Below, piece after piece: positions 14,713 to 20,135 of a DNA stretch of 20,135 nt (the stretch's first letter is position 1; each line of letters opens with the position of its first letter). Source of the DNA: Chloroflexota bacterium (lineage in GTDB: Bacteria > Chloroflexota > Limnocylindria > Limnocylindrales > CSP1-4); assembly GCA_025355255.1 (NCBI GenBank), contig JANYAA010000160.1, positions 1-20,135 of the forward strand, written 5' to 3'. Position numbers and translations under genes: made by a program. Below the pieces are notes generated by a model, which saw only the letters and a program-made list of their open reading frames with translations, ran no database searches and was not told the origin of the DNA.

Positions 14713-16017
14713 CTACCGACTTCGGCCCGCACCGCGGAACCACCAGCCAAACAACGCCGTGGAGGCCGTGTACAACAGGATGATGCCGACGAAGTTGACG
14801 GCATAGCCGAGGTCAAACCCAAGCCACGCCTGCATCGCCGAGTAGAAGAGGCCGCCGAACACCCAGCCGATCTGCCAGGTCACGCTGGTGGCGGCCGCCA
14901 GCGTCGCCCGCTCGGCCTTGTCCACCTGCTCCATCGCGAAGGCGCTGAAGATGGGGTTGCCCGCGTTCATCAGCGCGTTGCGCACGGCCATTGCGGCAAT
15001 CACGGTCCACAGGATGGGCGAGAACCCCAACACCACCAGGAACGGGATGGAGCAGCCCTGCACGATGACCACGGACGTCACTTGGCCAAAGCGCCGCGCG
15101 AGACGCGGTTGCACAAGGATGGCGATGACTGTGCCAAGGGAGGTCACCGCAAACACGCCGTTGAGCTGGGCGAGGTCGAGGCCAAACCTGCCCTGCACAA
15201 ACAAGTTGAGGAAGGGGATGACCTGACCCGCCCCCACGCCGATCAGGAACCCCGGCAGGATCAGACGGACAAAGCGGCCGCGGTCGCGGACGACGATGCC
15301 GAAGCGGGCCCGACCGCGACGCGGATCCGGTGGGAAGGCGGCAGGCTCGCCCAGGCGCTGGAGCCGCGGGCTCTGCTGCGTGCGGGGCCGGTCGTCGCGC
15401 AGAAGCGCCATGGTGCCCAGCCCAACCGCCATCAGCACGATCATGATCCCGATGATCACGCGGTACGTGGCGAGGCCCGCGGGGTCAAACCCCAGCGCCC
15501 CCGCGATCGCCCCGGCCACCACGCCACCCAAGATCGCGGCCACGATGTTCGTGACGTTCTGGATGGCGAACTGGAGGGCGAAGAGCTCGTTGCGGTGCTC
15601 AGGCTCGCTGTGCTCCGCCATATATGGCGCCGTCACCACGCTGATGGCCTGGAAGCCGGCTGACCAGAGACCGGCGGCGGCAACGATCACCACCAGGTTG
15701 TCGCCCGCGGCCAGCAGCAGCACCAGCGCAGCGAGGACGGCCGCGGCCCCGCCCGCCAGCACCGTTCGGCGGCCAACGCGATCAGAGAGCGAGCTCGCCG
15801 GGAACGCCGTGAGCGTGCCAGCTACCGACGCGATGACGCTGACAACGCCGATGGTGGACCGCGCCAGGCCCAGCGCCTGGAGATACAGGTTGAAGTCGAT
15901 CCACCAGAGGCTGAGTGCCGCGCCGGTGATCAGGCTGGCAAGCAGGAACAGCCGCGCATCGCGGTGAAAGCGGCCAAACACGTCAAGCCCGGGCAGCCTC
16001 CGGCTCGCGGCGGTCAC
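14713..16017 (-). CDS. MFS transporter, substrate unknown
   Basis: A 434-residue major facilitator with about 12 hydrophobic segments split by a central cytoplasmic loop rich in Arg and Pro (about residues 205-250). The loop between helices 2 and 3 carries the MFS motif A-like sequence S-S-L-S-D-R-V-G-R-R (about residues 75-85), and helix 1 begins after about 25 polar residues. Other landmarks are a W-W-I-D-F-N-L-Y-L-Q segment in helix 1 and P-A-S-S near motif A. It would act as a proton-coupled or facilitated carrier in the cytoplasmic membrane; nothing in the sequence fixes the substrate. The GTG start at 16017 lies 12 nt after the SRPBCC stop and has no strong ribosome binding site, suggesting translational coupling. 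Thymidylate synthase follows, but functional coupling is not implied. Confidence 0.9.
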   Translation of the reverse strand: MTAASRRLPGLDVFGRFHRDARLFLLASLITGAALSLWWIDFNLYLQALGLARSTIGVVSVIASVAGTLTAFPASSLSDRVGRRTVLAGGAAAVLAALVLLLAAGDNLVVIVAAAGLWSAGFQAISVVTAPYMAEHSEPEHRNELFALQFAIQNVTNIVAAILGGVVAGAIAGALGFDPAGLATYRVIIGIMIVLMAVGLGTMALLRDDRPRTQQSPRLQRLGEPAAFPPDPRRGRARFGIVVRDRGRFVRLILPGFLIGVGAGQVIPFLNLFVQGRFGLDLAQLNGVFAVTSLGTVIAILVQPRLARRFGQVTSVVIVQGCSIPFLVVLGFSPILWTVIAAMAVRNALMNAGNPIFSAFAMEQVDKAERATLAAATSVTWQIGWVFGGLFYSAMQAWLGFDLGYAVNFVGIILLYTASTALFGWWFRGAGRSR

Positions 16018-16029
16018 AGCGTCATGGGC

Positions 16030-16494
16030 TCAGCCGGCCAGGACGTCGCGCAGGTCCTCGAGGTAGCCCGCCCAGTAGCCGGCGTGGTCGTCGCGCGTGG
16101 CGGCGTCAAGCCCGGCTTCGGCCCAGCCGTCGTGGAGCAGCGAGATTCGCGAGCCGCCGGGGGCCGCAGCAACCGACCAGGCCACGCGCGTTGTCTCGGC
16201 CTCGTCGGCGCCTTCCCAGCGCCATGTGTGGACGAAGCGCACCCCTGGCTCGACCTCGAGAATCCGCCCGGTCACGACGCTGCCGTCGCCGAAGTCCAGC
16301 GTGTAGAGGCTGCCCACCGGACCCAGCGGCGAGGCCTCGGTGAACCAGTCGGCAATCCGGGCGGGATCGGAGATTGCCACCCACGCCGCGGCTGGATCGA
16401 CGGCGGTCTCGACGGCAAGCTCGATCGGAGCGACGCGCGCGGAATCGGTCATCTGCGGTACATCCTCCGGGGGGCGAGCGATGGGCGCACGCAC
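16030..16494 (-). CDS. SRPBCC (AHSA1/START-like) domain protein
   Basis: A small soluble protein of one SRPBCC/START-like domain, a helix-grip fold that binds hydrophobic ligands. Family features include the early D-P-A-A-A-W-V-A-I-S-D-P-A-R-I-A-D-W-F block, the beta strands around G-S-V-V-T-G-R-I-L-E-V-E-P-G and F-V-H-T-W-R-W-E-G, and the C-terminal amphipathic helix A-G-Y-W-A-G-Y-L-E-D-L. Ligand unknown. Two starts compete. GTG 16494 sits exactly 6 nt after a TACGAT -10 box, the leaderless geometry of other genes here, giving 154 residues. ATG 16452 has GGAGG 11 nt upstream and begins closer to the conserved domain, giving 140 residues. I list the longer form. It lies between an alpha/beta hydrolase and an MFS gene, probably in one transcript. 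Confidence 0.9.
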   Translation of the reverse strand: MRAPIARPPEDVPQMTDSARVAPIELAVETAVDPAAAWVAISDPARIADWFTEASPLGPVGSLYTLDFGDGSVVTGRILEVEPGVRFVHTWRWEGADEAETTRVAWSVAAAPGGSRISLLHDGWAEAGLDAATRDDHAGYWAGYLEDLRDVLAG

Positions 16495-16500
16495 CCCGTC

Positions 16501-16506
16501 ATCGTA
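16501..16506 (-). promoter_or_regulatory. -10 box (TACGAT) before the SRPBCC gene
   Basis: On the minus strand TACGAT is followed by 6 nt and a GTG at 16494. It would start a transcript for the SRPBCC and MFS genes independent of the upstream hydrolase, whose stop lies at 16528. Confidence 0.45.
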
Positions 16507-16527
16507 TCGCGCGCCGGCTCCCGCACT

Positions 16528-17544
16528 TCACCCGGACTGGCCCAGCGCTTGGTGGAAGAATGCCGTCAGGCGCTGCTCATACCCTGCAGGATCCACGTAC
16601 ATCGCCTGCGTGTGCCCGGCCCCGGCCACCACCCACGTCTCGGGCGATGTAGCACCGGCCGCAACTGCCGTGGCCCGGAGTTCTTGCCCCATCGTGTACG
16701 GCAACACCTTGTCGGCCTGGCCGTGGACGAACGCGATGGAGCGACCGCTCAGCTTAGCCACCTCGGTGATGGGGTTGAACGCAATCAGGTTGTCGTGCGC
16801 GATGATGTTCGCCCAGAGCAGCGCACCCGGCACGAAGAGATCGGGCAGACCGGTCTGGTCCTTGAGGAATAGCCCGATGGCCGTCTGCGTCACCGTGTAG
16901 CCCGAGTCAACCCAGGCCGCTGCGACCTGCGGCTCGTGGCCCGCGGCGATCATCACGTTGCCCGAGCCAAACGAGAAGCCAGCCATGCCGATCTTGGCGG
17001 ACGGGACGCCCTGCGCACGGACCCAGTCCCAGCCGCCCAAGACGTCGAGGTACTCCTCCGTCCCGCCGGAGAAGCGGCCGTCGTCGCCCTGCGAGTCACC
17101 GTGGTCGCGCAGATCCATCAGGAAGACGGAGAAGCCAGCCCGGTGCAGCATGCCCGCGGCGAGGAGCACGGTCGTCTCGCGACGGCAGGACTGAATGCCG
17201 TGCACCAGGATCACGGCCGGCGTGTCAGCCTTAGCTGAGGCCGCAGGGATCCACCATGCCGCGAGCTTTGCGTCCGGAATCTGCGGATCGCGCGAGTGGA
17301 AGCTGACGTCCTGTGGCGCGGGCATCGCGTATGTGGCCGCGAGCGTGGCGTCATACGGCTTGGGGATGAGGAATGTCTGGGGGGTGTTGGCCCGGTCGGC
17401 CTCCCAGCAGGCGCGTGGCGCCTTGCCGAGGCTGTCGTAGATCATGAAGCTGACGCCCAGATACCCGGCACCGCCAAGCGCGACCAGCGCGATAAGCAGC
17501 CCGGCCAACCACCGCCGCCAGCGGTGGCCACCACGACCAGCCAT
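16528..17544 (-). CDS. Membrane-anchored alpha/beta hydrolase
   Basis: A 338-residue serine hydrolase with an N-terminal membrane anchor. Basic residues (R, H, R, R) precede one hydrophobic helix (about 12-35), so the catalytic domain is probably outside the membrane. The oxyanion-hole motif is L-V-H-G-I-Q. The nucleophile elbow G-F-S-F-G-S-G has Ser at about 191, followed by Asp at about 278 (H-G-Q-A-D-K) and His at about 311 (G-A-G-H-T-Q): a complete catalytic triad in the usual order. The segment after the oxyanion hole carries D-L-R-D-H-G-D-S, typical of this superfamily. Substrate unknown; esterase or peptidase activity possible. The ATG at 17544 is supported by GGAGG 8 nt upstream; five extra residues from a TTG at 17559 are unlikely. 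It is divergent from the Nudix gene and first in the minus-strand cluster. Confidence 0.92.
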   Translation of the reverse strand: MAGRGGHRWRRWLAGLLIALVALGGAGYLGVSFMIYDSLGKAPRACWEADRANTPQTFLIPKPYDATLAATYAMPAPQDVSFHSRDPQIPDAKLAAWWIPAASAKADTPAVILVHGIQSCRRETTVLLAAGMLHRAGFSVFLMDLRDHGDSQGDDGRFSGGTEEYLDVLGGWDWVRAQGVPSAKIGMAGFSFGSGNVMIAAGHEPQVAAAWVDSGYTVTQTAIGLFLKDQTGLPDLFVPGALLWANIIAHDNLIAFNPITEVAKLSGRSIAFVHGQADKVLPYTMGQELRATAVAAGATSPETWVVAGAGHTQAMYVDPAGYEQRLTAFFHQALGQSG

Positions 17545-17665
17545 GTGTTCGGCCTCCAATCACTCTGCCCAGGCGGAGACGCGCCGCAACCGTGCGTCGC
17601 GCGAACGTCGACGGGAAGTGCCACGTGGACGACACATGACATCTACCCGACCGCGATGAGCCGGG

Positions 17666-17671
17666 TACCGT
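17666..17671 (+). promoter_or_regulatory. -10 box (TACCGT) for the Nudix gene, leaderless geometry
   Basis: TACCGT is followed by exactly 6 nt and the ATG at 17678, again without a Shine-Dalgarno. The 133-nt divergent region to the hydrolase also contains two 8-bp palindromes (CGTCGACG near 17606 and CCACGTGG at 17620-17627) of unknown meaning. Confidence 0.5.
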
Positions 17672-17677
17672 TGCGCC

Positions 17678-18241
17678 ATGCACGACAAGCCGCAGGCCGT
17701 GGGCCCCTGGCGTCGCCGAACGCGCCAGACCGCCTACGGCAACCCCTGGATCGACGTCTTCCACGACGAGGTGGACCGGCCCGACGGCGGCCCGGGGATC
17801 TACGGCGTGGTGCACTTCCACACGCGCGCCGTGGGCGTGGTTGTGGTGGACGACGACGGGCGGATCCTGCTGGTGGGCCAGCACCGCTACACGCTTGACG
17901 AGTACAGCTGGGAGCTGCCAGAGGGCGGCGTGCCCGATTCCGAGACGATCGAAGAGGGTGCCGCGCGCGAGCTCCGCGAGGAGACGGGCTACGAGGCCAG
18001 ATCGTGGCGGCGACTCTTCCGCTTCACCACGTCCAACTCGGTCACTGACGAGGAGGGCGTGATGCTGGTGGCCACTGGCTTACGGGCGGGCGAGGCGTCA
18101 CCCGACGAGACCGAGGAGCTCGCTGTCCGCTGGGCGACCCTGGACGAGGTCCTCGGCGAGATTGAGCGCGGGCAGATCCACGACCTGATGACGATCGCGG
18201 CGATCTACCGCTACGCGCTGGAGCTCCGGCAGAAGACATGA
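17678..18241 (+). CDS. Nudix hydrolase, ADP-ribose pyrophosphatase-like
   Basis: A 187-residue Nudix hydrolase. The catalytic box runs from Gly 83 to Tyr 105 and matches GX5EX7REUXEEXGU exactly (Glu 89, R-E-L-R-E-E-T-G-Y). The N-terminal region (Y-G-N-P-W-I-D-V-F-H-D-E-V) and strand G-V-V-V-V-D-D-D-G-R-I-L-L-V-G-Q-H-R-Y resemble ADP-ribose diphosphatases (NudF-like), which cleave ADP-ribose to AMP and ribose-5-phosphate. The spacing and length fit that subgroup, but related nucleoside diphosphate-sugar hydrolases cannot be excluded. Cytoplasmic; no signal or membrane segment. It is divergent from the hydrolase gene and converges on the aquaporin with a hairpin between. ATG start supported by the -10 box 6 nt upstream. 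Confidence 0.93.
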   Translation: MHDKPQAVGPWRRRTRQTAYGNPWIDVFHDEVDRPDGGPGIYGVVHFHTRAVGVVVVDDDGRILLVGQHRYTLDEYSWELPEGGVPDSETIEEGAARELREETGYEARSWRRLFRFTTSNSVTDEEGVMLVATGLRAGEASPDETEELAVRWATLDEVLGEIERGQIHDLMTIAAIYRYALELRQKT

Positions 18242-18274
18242 CGACGCCCCCGGGGTCACCCGAGGGCGTGTCGT
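18241..18274. terminator. Bidirectional hairpin terminator between Nudix and aquaporin genes
   Basis: An inner stem CGGG/CCCG (18251-18254 with 18259-18262, 4-nt loop) stacks across one mismatch on ACGCCC/GGGCGT (18244-18249 with 18264-18269). ACG/CGT (18241-18243 with 18272-18274) extends it past a 2-nt bulge. It begins at the last base of the Nudix stop and lies 18 nt from the aquaporin stop. No T-tract. Confidence 0.7.
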
Positions 18275-18292
18275 GATGGGCGAGCGCCGAGG

Positions 18293-18955
18293 TCAGGCGC
18301 TCGCCTCGCCGTCGTCCATGAACTTGAAGACGAGCCAGCCGAGAACCGCACCGACGATCGGGCCCACCAGATAGATCCAGATCTTCGAGAGGTCACCGCC
18401 CACGAGGGCTGACCCGATGGAGCGCGCCGGGTTGACCGAGGCGCCCGACAGGGTGGCCGTGGCGAAGTGGATCGCGACCAGCGTGAGCGGGATGACGATT
18501 GGGGCCATCGCCGAGATGCGCTTGGTGACCGTGAGGATCACAAGTACAAATCCCGCAGTGGCCACGGTCTCGATGACCAGGGCGCTGATATCGCTGACGC
18601 CCTTGCCGGGGGCGGTGATGCCGGCGCTGACAGCAGCCTGGTTGAGCACCAGCAGCACGAGGATGGCCGCTGCCACCGCACCTGCCACCTGGGCCACGAT
18701 ATACGTCATGGCGTCATTGATGGTGGTCCGCTTGTCGAGGACCATCGCCACTGTGACGGCCGGGTTGAAGTGGGCGCCGCTGCCGTGGGCGAACGCGTAG
18801 ATGGCTGCCAGCAGGCCAAGGCCAAACGAGAACGGCACCACGAGCAAGCCGGACGTGGGCACGCCCGCTGCACCGATGGCGCCCACGGACAGATAGCCGA
18901 TGGTCATGAACAGGAATGTGCCGAGCAGCTCCGCGGCCGCCTTCTTGAAATTCAT
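18293..18955 (-). CDS. Aquaporin, water-channel type
   Basis: A 220-residue major intrinsic protein with six membrane helices and two half-helices carrying the N-P-A motifs: H-F-N-P-A-V-T (Asn 64) and S-V-N-P-A-R-S (Asn 175). Aligning by spacing to E. coli AqpZ, the selectivity-filter residues are Phe 44, His 163, Ala 172 and Arg 178. The Phe/His/Arg combination is that of a narrow orthodox water channel; glycerol facilitators have smaller residues at the His position. AqpZ has Thr where this protein has Ala. Length is close to AqpZ (231). The ATG at 18955 has GGAG 7 nt upstream. It is divergent from the ABC operon and convergent with the Nudix gene. With MscS in the same window it would contribute to osmotic homeostasis, but the two are not linked in an operon. 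Confidence 0.95.
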   Translation of the reverse strand: MNFKKAAAELLGTFLFMTIGYLSVGAIGAAGVPTSGLLVVPFSFGLGLLAAIYAFAHGSGAHFNPAVTVAMVLDKRTTINDAMTYIVAQVAGAVAAAILVLLVLNQAAVSAGITAPGKGVSDISALVIETVATAGFVLVILTVTKRISAMAPIVIPLTLVAIHFATATLSGASVNPARSIGSALVGGDLSKIWIYLVGPIVGAVLGWLVFKFMDDGEASA

Positions 18956-19018
18956 CGCGAGTCTCCATCCCTCTCAGATGCCGCCTCTCGCCCCTCCGGC
19001 CCACGCGCGGCGATCGGG

Positions 19019-19024
19019 AGGGTA
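19019..19024 (-). promoter_or_regulatory. Possible -10 box (TACCCT) for the aquaporin gene
   Basis: On the minus strand TACCCT predicts a start near 19012 and a leader of about 57 nt that carries the ribosome binding site. No -35 is evident. Confidence 0.3.
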
Positions 19025-19054
19025 CGCGGAATGACGTGATTCTGCCGCACATCC

Positions 19055-19060
19055 CACAAT
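19055..19060 (+). promoter_or_regulatory. -10 box (CACAAT) for the ABC operon, leaderless geometry
   Basis: CACAAT is followed by exactly 6 nt and the ATG at 19067. This is the only such box here with a partial -35 match: ATGACG at 19031-19036 shares 4 of 6 bases with TTGACA at 18-nt spacing. Confidence 0.5.
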
Positions 19061-19066
19061 GTCCGC

Positions 19067-19996
19067 ATGCCCAATTTCGCCATCGAGACCCGCGGCCTGC
19101 GCAAGGTCTACAAATCCACGGTTGCCCTGGACGCGCTGGACCTCGACGTCAAGGCGGGTGAGGTCTTCGGCTTCCTCGGCCCCAACGGTGCCGGCAAGAC
19201 CACGTCGGTCAAGCTGCTGCTTGGCCTCACCCGTCCAACGGCCGGGACGGGCACGGTCCTTGGCCGGCCCCTGGGCGACCGCAAGGCACGCGCCCGCATC
19301 GGCTACCTGCCCGAGCTCTTCCGCTATCAGGCCTGGTTGAGCGCGCGCGAGGTGCTCTCGCTGCACGCTGCGCTGGCGGGGCTGCCCTCCGCCGCCCGAC
19401 ACGCGGAAATCGACCGCGTCCTGGAGGTCGTTGGCCTCACCGGGCGCGACAGCGAGCGCACGGGCGGCTTCTCCAAAGGGATGCAGCAGCGGCTGGGTCT
19501 GGCCGCCGCGCTCCTTGGTGACCCCTCTCTAGTCATTCTGGACGAGCCCACATCGGCGCTGGACCCGGTGGGCCGCGACGATGTCCGCGGGATCATCCGC
19601 GAGGCGCAGGCGCGCGGCTCCACGGTGCTGCTCAATTCGCACCTCTTGGGCGAGGTGGAGCGGCTCTGCGACCGCGTCGCCATCGTCACCAAAGGCCGGG
19701 TTGTGGCGGCGGGCACCATGACCGAGCTGCTGGGCCAGCCCTCAGTGCGGATCCAGGTTTCGGAGCTGCCGGCTGATCGCGCGTCGCTGGCCGCGTTTGG
19801 CCCACTAGCCGATGAGGACGGCTGGCTGGTGATCCGGCCAATGGATCCGGCCCGCATCCCTGATCTTGTCGCTGCCGTTGTCGCGCTCGGTGGCCGCGTC
19901 CATGCGGTTGACCCGGGTCGGCGCTCGCTTGAAGATCTGTTCCTCGGCCTTGTTCGAGGTCAAGGCGCGGCCGAAGCCGTGGAGATGGCAGCATGA
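19067..19996 (+). CDS. ABC transporter ATP-binding protein, exporter (ABC-2) type
   Basis: A 309-residue ABC ATPase that would power an ABC-2 exporter. Walker A is G-P-N-G-A-G-K-T-T (about 38-46), the signature G-F-S-K-G-M-Q-Q-R (about 134-142), Walker B L-V-I-L-D-E (155-160) and the switch His is in N-S-H-L-L (His 192). After the nucleotide-binding domain a C-terminal extension (about 220-309) resembles that of CcmA/NatA-type ATPases. In this group the substrate is set by the permease and can be drugs, lipids, Na+ or polysaccharide, so it cannot be named here. The ATG is 6 nt after the -10 box, implying a leaderless mRNA. Its stop overlaps the next gene by 4 nt (ATGA), so the two are translationally coupled. 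Confidence 0.96.
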   Translation: MPNFAIETRGLRKVYKSTVALDALDLDVKAGEVFGFLGPNGAGKTTSVKLLLGLTRPTAGTGTVLGRPLGDRKARARIGYLPELFRYQAWLSAREVLSLHAALAGLPSAARHAEIDRVLEVVGLTGRDSERTGGFSKGMQQRLGLAAALLGDPSLVILDEPTSALDPVGRDDVRGIIREAQARGSTVLLNSHLLGEVERLCDRVAIVTKGRVVAAGTMTELLGQPSVRIQVSELPADRASLAAFGPLADEDGWLVIRPMDPARIPDLVAAVVALGGRVHAVDPGRRSLEDLFLGLVRGQGAAEAVEMAA

Positions 19997-20135
19997 CGCC
20001 CCGACTGGTCTTGGTGATCGCCAGCCTCACGCTGCGCGAGGTGGCTCGACGCCGCATCCTCTGGGTCCTGCTGCTGCTGTCGGTGGCGTCGGTCCTGCTG
20101 GTTGGATGGGGCGTGGAGCGGCTCGTCACGATCGC
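19993..20135 (+). CDS. ABC-2 type permease, N-terminal fragment cut by window end
   Basis: The ATG at 19993 overlaps the ATPase stop (ATGA) and the frame stays open to the window end, giving 47 residues. They begin with a short amphipathic stretch (R-L-V-L-V-I-A-S-L-T-L-R-E-V-A-R-R-R) followed by a strongly hydrophobic helix (I-L-W-V-L-L-L-L-S-V-A-S-V-L-L-V), typical of the first cytoplasmic helix and first membrane segment of ABC-2 permeases. Position after the ATPase supports this. The rest lies outside the window, so subtype and substrate are unknown. Confidence 0.85.
   Translation, partial: MTPRLVLVIASLTLREVARRRILWVLLLLSVASVLLVGWGVERLVTI

Noticed and set aside
14602..15663. Plus-strand open frame opposite the thyX and MFS genes
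   Set aside because: It is His/Arg/Asp-rich low-complexity antisense to a membrane protein, without a promoter or ribosome binding site.

Overview
The window is high-GC bacterial DNA with dense, mostly single-copy metabolic genes, many GTG starts and several apparently leaderless transcripts. There is no rRNA, tRNA, prophage, insertion sequence or CRISPR array. Codon usage, the TANNNT -10 boxes placed right before start codons and the gene set suggest Chloroflexota (a Limnocylindria-like freshwater or soil lineage) or a related high-GC Terrabacteria group. This placement is an inference from memory of protein families and was not computed.

Layout, left half (1-9000, all real genes on + except one possible small ORF). 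The 3' end of a gene of unknown function with a possible PD-(D/E)XK-like pattern is followed by a DUF885 putative metallohydrolase. A convergent junction with two tandem hairpins and a possible 67-codon minus-strand ORF (2425-2628) comes next. Then come a glutamate-1-semialdehyde-aminomutase-like class III aminotransferase coupled to an IclR regulator, an MscS mechanosensitive channel, acetyl-CoA synthetase (acs), and a conserved-looking hypothetical gene whose ribosome binding site lies inside the end of acs. A strong bidirectional terminator closes this block at 9031-9061.

Middle (9093-12918). A minus-strand coiled-coil protein with a C-terminal ferredoxin-like domain is divergent from moaA. 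Downstream of moaA lies the only gene-poor stretch (11469-12918). It holds an XRE-family regulator broken by two frameshifts, the first in a seven-G tract, then a nested inverted-repeat cluster resembling DnaA boxes, then a short region with three copies of a 13-nt motif, two of them in hairpin loops.

Right half (12919-20135). A class I purine nucleoside phosphorylase converges on a four-gene minus-strand cluster (alpha/beta hydrolase, SRPBCC protein, MFS transporter, flavin-dependent thymidylate synthase ThyX). A Nudix hydrolase (+) and an aquaporin (-) converge over a hairpin terminator. The window ends in an ABC exporter operon (ATPase plus the start of the permease).

The genes look like ordinary chromosomal housekeeping functions: acetate activation, purine salvage, dTMP synthesis, molybdopterin synthesis and osmotic or water homeostasis. 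The most interesting signals are the recurring -10 box placed exactly 6 nt before start codons, the broken regulator with its homopolymer, and the repeat and inverted-repeat structures at 12430-12735. I found no clearly new multi-gene system.
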